Source: Nakamurella sp040546275
GTDB taxonomy: Bacteria; Actinomycetota; Actinomycetes; Mycobacteriales; Nakamurellaceae
DNA: 64,000 nucleotides
Assembly: GCF_040546275.1 (NCBI RefSeq)
Contig: NZ_JBEPNO010000008.1
Coordinates: 168,361 to 232,360 of the forward strand
Direction of reading: 5' to 3'
Positions within the stretch are counted from its first letter, which is position 1. The number at the start of each line of letters is the position of its first letter. Shown in pieces: positions 16,119-24,287 of the stretch. The notes under the pieces were generated by a model that saw nothing but the letters and a program-made list of their open reading frames with translations, did no database searches and had not been told where the DNA came from. The translations under genes and the position numbers were made by a program.

Positions 16119-17174
16119 TCAGGCCCCCGCTGCGGCCAGCACGCTGCAGGCTCCACAGGCAGCGCACCCGGCCTTCTGGTCGGAGCCGAACATGCCGGCC
16201 CGGTTGAGGAGGTTGGCCACCCGGTGGGTGACATCGGCGAGTTGAGCGTTGGTGGGGGCGGTGGCCCCGTCGCGAGCGGCCAGCGTACCGGCCAGCGGCC
16301 GGAACGGGACGACGAACGGGTAGACGCCGATCTCGATGAGTTCGGCTGCTGCCGCGACCATCTCGTCCGGATCCTCGCCGAGGCCGACCAACAGGTACGT
16401 CGAGACCTGGTTGCGGCCGAAGACTCGGACGGCCTCGGTCCAGGCCGCCCAGTACTCGGCCATCGGCACCGTCGACTTGCCCGGCATCCACTGCGCGCGA
16501 ACCTTGTCGTCCATCGACTCGACGTGGATGCCGATCGAGGCAGCACCCGCCTCGTACAGATCGGTGATGGTCTGCAGATCCGCCGGCGGTTCGCACTGCA
16601 CCTGGATCATCAGATCCGGGACAGCCTCCCGCACCGCCTTCACGCAGCGAGCGAGGTGCCTGGCGCCACGGTCTCTTCCGTTGGAGGTACCGGTGGTCAT
16701 CACCATCTGGGTGACACCGTCGAGCCGGACGGCGGCTTCGGCCACCTCGGCCAGTTGGGCCGGCGACTTCACTGCCGTCGTGTTGCCGGCGGTCAGCGAG
16801 TCCTCGATGGCGCAGAACTTGCAGCGCTGGTCCTCGGCGTAGCGGATGCAGGTCTGAACCACGGTGGTGGCCAGCACATTCGAGGAGTGGAGCTTCGCGA
16901 TCTTCTCGTAGGAGACGCCGTCGGCCGTCTCCAGGTCGTAGAACCTCGGCCGAGCAACCGGTTCCACGGCCATCCCGATGTCCGCCCCGTCCAGCAGCAA
17001 CCGGCCCTCGCGGACCAGATACGGGCTGTCGAGGTTGATCGGGATGGCCGATCCACGGCCGTTGACCAGCAGATGCCCGTCGTCACTCGGTCCGGCGCCC
17101 CCCCGACGGGACACCGGCGCTTCCACCCGGATGCCGCGCAGAGCCAGATCGACGCGAGTTGAGGTGCTGGTCAT
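16119..17174 (-). CDS. MSMEG_0568-family radical SAM protein
   Basis: A 351-residue radical S-adenosylmethionine enzyme. The [4Fe-4S] motif is atypical: Cys109, Cys118 and Cys121 in CIRYAEDQRCKFC, i.e. C-x8-C-x2-C rather than CxxxCxxC. A second Cys cluster, CAACGAC, is at the extreme C-terminus and could hold an auxiliary cluster. It is specific to Nit1C-type clusters; the reaction is unknown. It starts 11 bases downstream of the Sll0783-family gene. Confidence 0.93.
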   Translation of the reverse strand: MTSTSTRVDLALRGIRVEAPVSRRGGAGPSDDGHLLVNGRGSAIPINLDSPYLVREGRLLLDGADIGMAVEPVARPRFYDLETADGVSYEKIAKLHSSNVLATTVVQTCIRYAEDQRCKFCAIEDSLTAGNTTAVKSPAQLAEVAEAAVRLDGVTQMVMTTGTSNGRDRGARHLARCVKAVREAVPDLMIQVQCEPPADLQTITDLYEAGAASIGIHVESMDDKVRAQWMPGKSTVPMAEYWAAWTEAVRVFGRNQVSTYLLVGLGEDPDEMVAAAAELIEIGVYPFVVPFRPLAGTLAARDGATAPTNAQLADVTHRVANLLNRAGMFGSDQKAGCAACGACSVLAAAGA

Positions 17175-17185
17175 GGCCGCGGCCT

Positions 17186-17710
17186 CTACAGGTTGTAGGT
17201 CGAATTGATGATGGCGCCCTTGCGGGCGTAGTGGATCAACGCGTCCTGGACGTCCAGCGGGTGCGACGGGATGACGCCTTCGATGAGGTCCTCTTCGCGC
17301 AGGCCGTGCAACGACAGGCCGAAGCGGCAGCAGAAGACGGTGCCGCCCTCCTTGATGAAGGTGGCGAGCGAGTCGTTGATGTTCTGCTCGCCCGGGAACG
17401 CGGAGTCGCCGGTGGTCGGGAAGCCGCGGGTGGCCATGCAGTTCATCGCGCCGGGGCCGTAGAAGTAGATGGCCGACTCGAATCCCTTCCGCAGCGCGCG
17501 GGTGGCCTGCAGGATCGCGACGAAGGACACCGACGACTCGTGGGCAATACCGTGAACCAGGGTGAAGTACGACTGCCCCGGCTCGGCCTGGTAGTCCGGG
17601 AAGATCTTGGTCGACCCGTAGATGTTGCTGCCCTTGGGAAGTGAGGGATGCGGGATCTCCGCGAGGGACTTGGCGATGTTGGCCGCTAGGGTGTCGTCGG
17701 ACTCGGACAT
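17186..17710 (-). CDS. MSMEG_0572 / Sll0783-family nitrogen-starvation protein
   Basis: A 174-residue protein of the Sll0783 family, named for a Synechocystis gene induced by nitrogen starvation. Distinctive segments include GSNIYGSTKIFPDYQAEPGQSYFTLVHG, FYGPGAMNCMATRGFP, and GGTVFCCRFGLSLHGL. Contains conserved Cys residues (MNCMATRG and a vicinal CC). The fold resembles DsrE-like small proteins, an inference only. A strong AGGAGG ribosome site precedes ATG 17710. It lies ~90 bp downstream of the amidohydrolase gene; that gap contains GC-rich sequence only. Confidence 0.93.
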   Translation of the reverse strand: MSESDDTLAANIAKSLAEIPHPSLPKGSNIYGSTKIFPDYQAEPGQSYFTLVHGIAHESSVSFVAILQATRALRKGFESAIYFYGPGAMNCMATRGFPTTGDSAFPGEQNINDSLATFIKEGGTVFCCRFGLSLHGLREEDLIEGVIPSHPLDVQDALIHYARKGAIINSTYNL

Positions 17711-17800
17711 GGTGCCTCCTGATGTGATGGGCGGGTCGTTCTCGGGGCGGATCCTGCGGCGGTGCGGGTCTTGCGGTTCCTGCGGGTGCGGTGGTGAGGA

Positions 17801-18625
17801 TCAGTGGTAGAGCGCGGTGAAGTTGTCGTGCAGCATCATCCGGGCGAGTTCGCCGTCACCGACCGCGGCCCGCAAGCGGGCGAGCTCCCCGGCGTGGTCG
17901 CCCCACGGTTCGTCGGAGGCGAAAAGGATTCGGTCGTAACCGATCTGACGCTTCTCGATCTCGGCGGCGAGCCAGCGCGGCGCGAATCCGATGGCCCAAC
18001 TGGTGTCCGAGTAGACCTTTTTCCCGGCCTCGATCCAGTCGAAGAACCGGCTGTTGATGAGCTTGATGTGGCCGCTCATCCCGCCGCCGAAGTGCACCAG
18101 GTGGATCTTCACGTCGTCGGCGTACTCGTCGACCAGCAGTCCGACCTGGTCGATGTCCGACGCGGCGCCGGGGGAGGTGTGCACATGGACCACGAGGTCG
18201 TGTGCCTTCGCTGTGGCGAAGATCTTGTCCAGCGACTCGGTGCACGCCGGGTCGGATGCGCTGCCCCCCAACAGGAAGCTGGTCTTCAGGGCAACGACGC
18301 CTGGTTCGCCGGCCATGGCCAGCGCCGTTGCCGTCATCTCGGCGTCCTGCGGCCGGGGGGAAACCCAGAGGCCGCAACGGATCCGGTCGGTCTTGTCGGC
18401 GGCTTCGAGGGCCAGTTGGTTGAGGCCGAAGGAGACCTCGGGCATCGGAACCCCGTAGTTGGGCAGCACGACTGCGCGTTCGGTACCCTCGGCATCGAGG
18501 TCGGCGATGAGGTCGGCGACCGTTCGCCGTGCACTGATGTCCGGGTTGACGGGCGGGCCCCCGTAGAAGGGGAAGGCCGGGAGCACGCCGATGTGCCGGT
18601 GGGCGTCGAGTGCGCTGGTGGCCAT
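17801..18625 (-). CDS. Amidohydrolase-family metal-dependent hydrolase (Nit1C cluster)
   Basis: A 274-residue TIM-barrel hydrolase of the amidohydrolase superfamily (DUF/amidohydro_2 type). Metal-site residues are visible in LDAHRHIG (HxH), VVHVHTSPGA, IHLVHFGGG and ILFASDEPWG (the final Asp). It is the first gene of the nine-gene nitrilase operon. Substrate unknown; hydrolysis of an amide or lactone in the same pathway is plausible. ATG 18625 is used; an in-frame TTG (18637) would add four residues. Neither has a strong ribosome site. Confidence 0.88.
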   Translation of the reverse strand: MATSALDAHRHIGVLPAFPFYGGPPVNPDISARRTVADLIADLDAEGTERAVVLPNYGVPMPEVSFGLNQLALEAADKTDRIRCGLWVSPRPQDAEMTATALAMAGEPGVVALKTSFLLGGSASDPACTESLDKIFATAKAHDLVVHVHTSPGAASDIDQVGLLVDEYADDVKIHLVHFGGGMSGHIKLINSRFFDWIEAGKKVYSDTSWAIGFAPRWLAAEIEKRQIGYDRILFASDEPWGDHAGELARLRAAVGDGELARMMLHDNFTALYH

Positions 18626-18991
18626 GAATCCATTCAAAGTGGCAGATGAGTCGCTTTGGTCAGGTCTGGAACAACTCCGCGTTTCCGATTGCGCTCAGGA
18701 TTTCCAGAGTGTGTCGTGGGTGGCGTTTCGTCGGCGAGTCGCCGACGGTGGTCCCCACCCGCAGTGGTGAGGTTCGAGAGGTCCGACTCGACCGGAGCGG
18801 CGATGTCCAAATCGTCCCGGTTCGAGACACGGCCTTGCCTGCGCCAGGTAGCGCTTCGGACGAGAGTTCGGCCGGCCGAGTTGTCCACAAATTTTTCTAC
18901 GGTCGGCTGAAACCATCTCCGGCGCTCTATCGTCGGATCTGCGGTTGTCGCCGGTGGGTTCCCCTGCTGGTGTTCCTCGAGTGGGGTTGGG
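18626..18991. other. Divergent intergenic region without a recognisable gene
   Basis: About 370 bp separating the nitrilase operon (minus) from the WXG100 pair (plus). It is less GC-biased near 18885-18905, with an AT-rich ACAAATTTTTCTAC stretch, and should hold the promoters for both directions. No confident hexamer pair, operator or RNA was found. Confidence 0.5.
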
Positions 18992-19000
18992 GTGGTTGGT

Positions 19001-19336
19001 GTGGGTCCGAAGTTTGCGGTGCGTGACAATGCGGTGAATGTGCATGCGTCGAATCTGGAGGGTGCGGAGTCGTCGATGAATGCGCAGGCGGCGTCGTTCT
19101 TGCAGGCGATCGAGTCGTTGCCGCAGGATTGGAAGGGTTCGTCGTTTTCCTCGTGGGAGTCGTTGACGGCGGCGTGGTCTGCGGCGATGAAGGATCTGAA
19201 TGCGGCGTTGGCGTCGATCAAGGGGAATGTGAAGAACGCGGGTGGGTTGTACGACACCTATGAGGCGCAGATGACGGAGTCGCTGACGTCGGCGAACGGG
19301 TCGGCTGATTGGGATGGGACGAAGTTCAAGTTCTGA
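19001..19336 (+). CDS. WXG100 family protein (ESX-type), bearing YxxxE
   Basis: A ~111-residue helical-hairpin protein of the WXG100 superfamily. The turn motif WKG (DWKGSSFSSW) is at mid-length, and YDTYE near the C-terminus fits the YxxxD/E type VII secretion signal. Start is either GTG 19001 or the in-frame GTG 18992; the first gives the usual length. Codon use is unlike its neighbours: alanine is almost always GCG with hardly any GCC, and many third positions are T or G (AAT, GGT, TTG). No ESX core genes (eccB/C/D, mycP) are in the window. Confidence 0.85.
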   Translation: MGPKFAVRDNAVNVHASNLEGAESSMNAQAASFLQAIESLPQDWKGSSFSSWESLTAAWSAAMKDLNAALASIKGNVKNAGGLYDTYEAQMTESLTSANGSADWDGTKFKF

Positions 19337-19425
19337 TCGTCCGGTCGGTGCACGCAGGCTTTCCTCTTCTTCTGTTTTGTCCGGTTTTCTTTGGTGCGGG
19401 TCGATGTGTGATTGGGGTGTTGGGT

Positions 19426-19725
19426 ATGTCCGGAGGGGTGTTTTCCTACAACGAGGCGACGGCGGAGTCGGCTTCTGGTTCGTTGGGGTCGGTGATCGGT
19501 GGGTTGGAGTCGTCGTTGTCTGATCTTGGTGGGTTCGTGGCGAGTGTGAAGTCCTCGTGGGACGGTGATGAGCAGGACACGTATGCGGGGGTGCAGGCGA
19601 AGTGGGATGCGGCGGCGGCGGCGGTGCAGGAGATCTTGACGGCGGTGTCCAAGTCGTTGTCCTCGACGACGTCGGGGGTGAAGGACATGCGTGGGCAGGT
19701 CCGTTCGGCGCTGACCGCGCACTGA
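19426..19725 (+). CDS. WXG100 family protein (ESX-type), partner lacking YxxxE
   Basis: A 99-residue WXG100 protein with WDG in SSWDGDEQ at the hairpin turn. It ends SALTAH without a YxxxD/E motif, so it likely pairs with the preceding protein, which carries the signal. ATG 19426 gives the canonical length; the frame remains open upstream. It lies ~90 bp after its partner and shares the same GCG/TCG/TTG-rich codon bias. The secretion machine would have to be encoded elsewhere. Confidence 0.85.
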   Translation: MSGGVFSYNEATAESASGSLGSVIGGLESSLSDLGGFVASVKSSWDGDEQDTYAGVQAKWDAAAAAVQEILTAVSKSLSSTTSGVKDMRGQVRSALTAH

Positions 19726-20060
19726 CCGCGGGCCGGCAAGGGTGAGTTCTCGGATCCTGAGACGAGCCTCGCCGAGTCGGCAAGCCGCTGCAGGGTCAAC
19801 TTGTCGGCATCTGGTCCGCTCGCCGAGGCACTCACCGCGTGCTCTGTCGGATTCGCGAAGACGCACACGAGGCCGTGGTCCTACGGGTAGAACACCGAAA
19901 GGATGCCTACCGGCCGAGGTGATGCTGGAGGCCGCGGGGAACCTGGCTGCGGAGAACCGACCGGCCTGACGCGGGTGGTCGCGTTCGTCACGCGCAGCGC
20001 CTACCGTGATCAGGACGGGATCGGCCCGTCGAGCAGAAGACGAGAAGCGGATCCGAGCAG
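19726..20060. other. Intergenic region, nothing recognised
   Basis: About 335 bp downstream of the WXG100 pair. Short open frames on both strands lack ribosome sites and domain signatures. No terminator with a T-tract, RNA or repeat is seen. Confidence 0.4.
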
Positions 20061-20399
20061 ATGAGCGCAGGTGAGGAACGACGGGCGTCCTCCGGGACGA
20101 ACCGGTCGAACAGTGCCGGCGACCAGCCGCACCGCCGCAGTTTCAGTCGACCGGGGCGGACGAAGGTCGACCGGAACCGGGACCTTCCCGTCGACCGGCA
20201 GATTCGGATGCTGCTGAAGAACCCGACGCCGTCACCGGCCGAGCAGAACCGCCTGTGCGAGTTGACCCGCACCAAGAGCTACCGGGCTGCGGTGGCCGTC
20301 GCCAAGCGGATGCTGGTTCCGCCGAAGCCCGAGGCCGCAGCGCCCGAACCGGAGGCTCCCGTCCGCCGACGCAATCCCGGGAACCGACGCGAAGGCTGA
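20061..20399 (+). CDS. Small basic hypothetical protein
   Basis: A 112-residue protein with no recognised family. It is Arg-rich (RRASSGTNRSNS..., RRRNPGNRREG) with a central helical part, DRQIRMLLKNPTPSPAEQNRLCELTRTKSYRAAVAVAKRML, and a Pro/Glu/Ala segment near the C-terminus. Its third-codon positions are mostly G or C, like real genes here, which supports coding. The ribosome site is weak (GAG at -8). Nucleic-acid binding is possible from charge alone. Confidence 0.5.
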   Translation: MSAGEERRASSGTNRSNSAGDQPHRRSFSRPGRTKVDRNRDLPVDRQIRMLLKNPTPSPAEQNRLCELTRTKSYRAAVAVAKRMLVPPKPEAAAPEPEAPVRRRNPGNRREG

Positions 20400-20562
20400 G
20401 CCGCGGCCGGGGGGCGTCGGGGTCTCGAATCCCGAAACCTGCCGACAACACATCGTCATTAAGGTGGGGGTCTCGGATCGGCCCGGCGGCCATCCGTGGT
20501 TCCGTCATCGACGAGCGATCGGGGTCGACCCGCCGGGGCCACCCCGTCGGTAGGAGCACTGC

Positions 20563-21390
20563 GTGACCCTGCGCCAGGTCCAGATCGGCTGCGACTTCGT
20601 CTACCAGGCCGAGATCGCCACCTCGACCGTTTTCCAGGTGGCGCCGCTGGCCGGTGCGATCTCCGACGAGGTGTTCACCTTCACGCCTGACGTCGATTCC
20701 CACGAGTACCGGGACATCTACGGCAACCGGTGCCTACGAGCGATCCTTCCGGTGGGCGCGTCCCAGTTCACCTATCGGGCGCTGGTCGACGTCCCCGACG
20801 CCACTGAGGATTTCGACGAACGGGCCCCCGAGGTCCCGCCACACGATCTGCCGGACGACGTGCTCGTCTACACCATGCCGAGTCGCTACTGCCTGCCGGA
20901 CATGCTCGGTAACGAGGCCTGGTCGCGATTCGCCGACACCCCGCCGGGATACGGTCGGGTGCAGGCGATCTGCGATCACGTCAACAGCCATCTCCAGTTC
21001 GCCTACGGCAGCAGCAATCCGACCTCGACGGCCTGGGATGTCAACGCGTCCGGCTTCGGGGTCTGCCGCGACTTCACACACCTGGCCATCTCGTTCTGCC
21101 GCGCCCTCAACATCCCGGCCCGCTACGTGTTCGGCTATCTGCCGGACATGGACGTCCCCGCCGACCCGGCGCCGAACGACTTCGCGGCGTGGATGGAAGT
21201 GTGGCTGGGGGACCGCTGGTGGACCTTCGACCCCCGCAACAACGTTCGCCGCAAGGGCCGCATCCTGATCGGCCGCGGGCGTGATGCGTCAGATGTGGCC
21301 ATGGCGACGACCTTCGGTGGGCCACTGCTGGAATCGATGTTCGTCATCGCCGACGAAGCCGTCGTCGGCCGGGTGCCCGCTGGCTGGTGA
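20563..21390 (+). CDS. Transglutaminase-like family protein
   Basis: A 275-residue cysteine-protease-fold protein with an N-terminal beta domain (residues ~1-110) and a transglutaminase core. The nucleophile Cys is in GVCRDFTHLAISFCRAL and the Asp in WWTFDPRNN. The catalytic His usually seen in an HAWxEV motif is replaced: the segment reads NDFAAWMEVWLG. It belongs with a subfamily that carries RILIGRGRDASDVAMATTFG downstream. Function unknown; a peptidase or cyclase role is possible. GTG 20563 has GGAG upstream. Confidence 0.85.
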   Translation: MTLRQVQIGCDFVYQAEIATSTVFQVAPLAGAISDEVFTFTPDVDSHEYRDIYGNRCLRAILPVGASQFTYRALVDVPDATEDFDERAPEVPPHDLPDDVLVYTMPSRYCLPDMLGNEAWSRFADTPPGYGRVQAICDHVNSHLQFAYGSSNPTSTAWDVNASGFGVCRDFTHLAISFCRALNIPARYVFGYLPDMDVPADPAPNDFAAWMEVWLGDRWWTFDPRNNVRRKGRILIGRGRDASDVAMATTFGGPLLESMFVIADEAVVGRVPAGW

Positions 21391-21439
21391 CGGCGAGAAT
21401 CTGGTGACTGCCGAGAACCGGGTGACTGTCAAAGGTTTG

Positions 21440-21922
21440 GTGACTCCCGACTATCTGGTGCCGACCGAGCACACCGAGGCCGAAGGACGGCAGGTCGCCG
21501 CCCGGCTGGGTCTGGAACCACTCGATCACGAGGGTGGCCTGTTCCGGCGCACTCTCACCCGCGATGGTGTGACCGCGATCTACTACCTGTTGGTGGGCAA
21601 TGACTTCTCCGCTATGCATCGTATGCGATCTTCCGACGAACTGTTCCTGTTCCACGCCGGTGCTCCCCTGCAGATGCTGATCCTCGACACGGACGAGGGT
21701 CGCGAGGAACTGCTCGGCCCCGACCCGCTCTCCGATCATCGGCCGCAACTGCTGGTGCCGGCTGGTGTCTGGCAGGGGGCCCGGAGCACCGGTGCGTGGA
21801 GCCTCGTCTCGACCGTCGTCGTCCCGGGCTTCGTATGGGCGGACTTCGAACTCGGCGCCAGAGCGGAGCTGTCGCAGACCTTCCCGGCCCGGGCGCAACG
21901 CATCGCAGCGTTGACGCGCTGA
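21440..21922 (+). CDS. Cupin-fold DUF985 protein
   Basis: About 160 residues of the DUF985 cupin family: ARLGLEPLDHEGGLFRRT at the N-terminus, IYYLLVGNDFSAMHRMRSSDELFLFHAG carrying the cupin His and Glu, and LLVPAGVWQGAR...VSTVVVPGFVWADFEL. Function of the family is not established. The start is uncertain because GTG codons recur in an 18-bp degenerate repeat (21387-21460); GTG 21440 is used and gives a normal length. It lies just downstream of, and in a different frame from, the transglutaminase-like gene. Confidence 0.8.
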   Translation: MTPDYLVPTEHTEAEGRQVAARLGLEPLDHEGGLFRRTLTRDGVTAIYYLLVGNDFSAMHRMRSSDELFLFHAGAPLQMLILDTDEGREELLGPDPLSDHRPQLLVPAGVWQGARSTGAWSLVSTVVVPGFVWADFELGARAELSQTFPARAQRIAALTR

Positions 21923-21966
21923 TGCGTCTGACGAAGCGGTCCAGCGGATGTGCTGAGTGGGCCCGT

Positions 21967-22827
21967 TCAACGCCCGACAGCGGCGAGGGTTTCCTGGACC
22001 ATGCGTAGTGGATCGCCGCCCACCGGTCGCAGTACGACGCTGTCGGAGCCGGCATCCCACAGGGACCGGATCCTGGCCGCGACGACCCCGGCCGGGCCGG
22101 CGGCCAGGAAGACGTCCTCCGGTGCGATCCCCTGCACCGCCGCGAACTCCGCGCGCACGGGTGCGGTGGCCGCCTCGACTGCGGCGGGGTCGTCGGAAAC
22201 GCACAAGTGGGTGAGCACCACCAGCTGATGAGCTGGGGTGGCGTCGATGTCGGCCAGCGCGGCGGTGACGGTGGCCGGCCCGGTCCCCTCGGCCAGGATG
22301 GTGCCGTCGGCGATGCGTCCCGACAGGCGGAGCGATCGGGGTTTCATGACGCCGGCCATCAGGGGCGGCACGGCGGCCGGTGGATGCACGAGCTGCACGT
22401 CGTCGATCGTGATGTACCGACCCGTGGTCCGGACACGCGCACCGGAGAGCAGCGCGCGGACGCCCACCATCGTCTCCTCGAGCAGGGTGAGGGTGGACGC
22501 CACCGACGCGCCGACCTGCACCATCCAGGGGCCGACGCCGTGCCCTATCCCGGCGATCAGCCGGCCCGGGTGCAGCCGCTCCAGCGTGGCGATCTCCATG
22601 GCCAGCAGCGCCGGATTGCGGAACGGCGCCGGGACGATCCCGATGCCGACGCGGATGCCTGTGGTTGCCGCCAGCGCGGTCGCGGCGGCCGAGATCCCGC
22701 CACCGAAACCGAGATCCTCCACCACCCAGATCTCGTCGACCCCGGCTGCCTCCAGCTCGGCCGCGAACCCCGGTAGCGCCTCGGGTGCGCGGTCCCGGTC
22801 GAACATGACACCGATGCGATTGCCCAC
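21967..22827 (-). CDS. LLM-class flavin-dependent oxidoreductase
   Basis: A luciferase-like TIM-barrel oxidoreductase of 286 residues using FMN or F420. Features: IGVMFDRDRAPEALPGFAAELEAAGVDEIWVVEDLGFGGG, ATTGIRVGIGIVPAPFRNPALLAMEIATLERLHPGRLIAGIGHG, and PPLMAGVMKPRSLRLSGRIADGTILAEG, all typical of the F420-linked branch. Reaction unknown. GTG 22827 is preferred over GTG 22854 because AGGATGAGG lies directly upstream. It diverges from the MFS gene across a long palindrome. Confidence 0.85.
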   Translation of the reverse strand: MGNRIGVMFDRDRAPEALPGFAAELEAAGVDEIWVVEDLGFGGGISAAATALAATTGIRVGIGIVPAPFRNPALLAMEIATLERLHPGRLIAGIGHGVGPWMVQVGASVASTLTLLEETMVGVRALLSGARVRTTGRYITIDDVQLVHPPAAVPPLMAGVMKPRSLRLSGRIADGTILAEGTGPATVTAALADIDATPAHQLVVLTHLCVSDDPAAVEAATAPVRAEFAAVQGIAPEDVFLAAGPAGVVAARIRSLWDAGSDSVVLRPVGGDPLRMVQETLAAVGR

Positions 22828-22867
22828 GGCCTCATCCTGCCCTGTGGCTGCCACCGGCGCCTGCGGG

Positions 22868-22919
22868 GCTTGCGTCCTGCAAAGTGCTCGCTATAGCGGG
22901 CACTTTGCAGGACGCAAGC
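22868..22919. repeat. 52-bp near-perfect palindrome in a divergent promoter region
   Basis: Two 20-base arms (22868-22887 and 22900-22919) are perfect reverse complements, beginning GCTTGCGTCC and ending GGACGCAAGC, and the centre tCGCTATAGCGg continues the symmetry. Only the T/G pair at 22888/22899 breaks it. It lies between the LLM gene (minus) and MFS gene (plus), so it is not a terminator for convergent genes. The same central 10-mer CGCTATAGCG occurs at the kynA promoter. Confidence 0.9.
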
Positions 22920-22984
22920 GGGATGCGGCGCGGCGATCACCGTCACCTCGGCAGCAGCGTGGCCTGCGCGGGACGGGTGGCAAG

Positions 22985-24211
22985 ATGGCGGTAGTGAGCC
23001 CAGCTACCGATTCCCGCACCAGGTCGGCCCACGCAAGTGGCTTCTGGGTCGTCGCGCTCGCCTTCACGGCCGGCATGGCGTTCTCCACCGTCCCGACGCC
23101 GCTGTACTCGCTCTACCAGGAGCGGGACGGCTTCTCGACCGCGGTCATCACGGTGATCTTCGCGTGCTATGCGATCGGCGTGCTGGTCAGCTTGTTCCTG
23201 GCCGGCCACGTCTCGGACTGGCTGGGCCGACGTCGACTGCTGATGGCCGGTCTCCTGGTGGAGACGATCTCCGGCGTCCTCTTCCTGGTCTGGACGGCGC
23301 TGCCGGGACTGCTGCTCGCAAGGGTGATCTGCGGTATCGGGGTCGGTCTGATCACCGCAACCGCCACAGCCCACCTGGGAGAACTGGACGCGGCGGCGCG
23401 ACCGGGAGCCTCCCGCACCAGAGCTGATCTGGTGGCCACCGCGGCCAACCTCGGCGGGTTGTCACTGGGCCCGTTGATTGCCGGTGCGCTGGCCCAGTAC
23501 GTCGCCTCTCCGCTCGAAATTCCCTACTGGGTCTTCATCGTCCTGATGGCCGCGGCGATCGTCGGTCTGCTGACCGTCCCGGAGACGGTCGCCATTCACC
23601 ATCGAACCTATCGACCACAACATGTTTCGGTGCCGCCGGACAGCCGTCGGCAGTACTTCGACGCGGCTGCGGTCGCCTTCGTCGCGTTCGCCGTGATGGG
23701 CCTGTTCACCGGGCTCGCCGCCAGTTTTGTGGCCGGCACGGTGCACCAGACCTCCCACCTGATGGCCGGCCTGCCGGCGTTCCTGGTCTTCTTCTGCGCG
23801 GCCGCGGCTCAGATCCTACTCGGACGCCGCGAGCCGTCGAACTTGTTCGTGATCGGATTACCGCTGCTGGCAGTGGGTCTGGTGGTCGTCACCGTCGGCG
23901 TATGGGTGCCGAGCCTCGCGCTGTTCCTGCTCGGTGGTGCGCTTTCCGGTGCCGGTGTCGGTCTGCTGTTCAAGGGGGCGATGTCGAGCGCCGCCGGGCT
24001 CGCCGCTCCGGAGGCGCGCGGCGAGGCGGCGGCCGGTATCTTCCTGGCCGCCTACGTCGGCCTGACCGTCCCGGTGGTGCTGGTGGGTGTGGCGACCCGC
24101 CTGGTGACGCTGCCCTCGGCCATGACGGGTTTCGCGATCGCCATCATGCTGGCCTGCGGGGCAATGGGTCTGCGGCTGAGGCAGAGTCGTTCGGTCGCGG
24201 CCTTGGTCTGA
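22985..24211 (+). CDS. MFS transporter
   Basis: A 408-residue major facilitator with about 12 membrane segments. The loop 2-3 signature GHVSDWLGRRRLLMAG is intact, and RVICGIGVGLITATATAHLGEL follows as in drug:H+ antiporters of the 12-TM type. An exporter of small hydrophobic compounds is likely; the substrate is unknown. ATG 22985 is chosen; the frame runs open through the upstream palindrome but without a plausible start. It is transcribed divergently from the LLM oxidoreductase, with which it may be co-regulated. Confidence 0.88.
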   Translation: MAVVSPATDSRTRSAHASGFWVVALAFTAGMAFSTVPTPLYSLYQERDGFSTAVITVIFACYAIGVLVSLFLAGHVSDWLGRRRLLMAGLLVETISGVLFLVWTALPGLLLARVICGIGVGLITATATAHLGELDAAARPGASRTRADLVATAANLGGLSLGPLIAGALAQYVASPLEIPYWVFIVLMAAAIVGLLTVPETVAIHHRTYRPQHVSVPPDSRRQYFDAAAVAFVAFAVMGLFTGLAASFVAGTVHQTSHLMAGLPAFLVFFCAAAAQILLGRREPSNLFVIGLPLLAVGLVVVTVGVWVPSLALFLLGGALSGAGVGLLFKGAMSSAAGLAAPEARGEAAAGIFLAAYVGLTVPVVLVGVATRLVTLPSAMTGFAIAIMLACGAMGLRLRQSRSVAALV

Positions 24212-24287
24212 AGCTGCACTTTCTCCGAGCAGAACCGCGAAGACGACGAACCCGTCCGAGGGTGGCGCGGCTGACGAGGAGGGAGTG

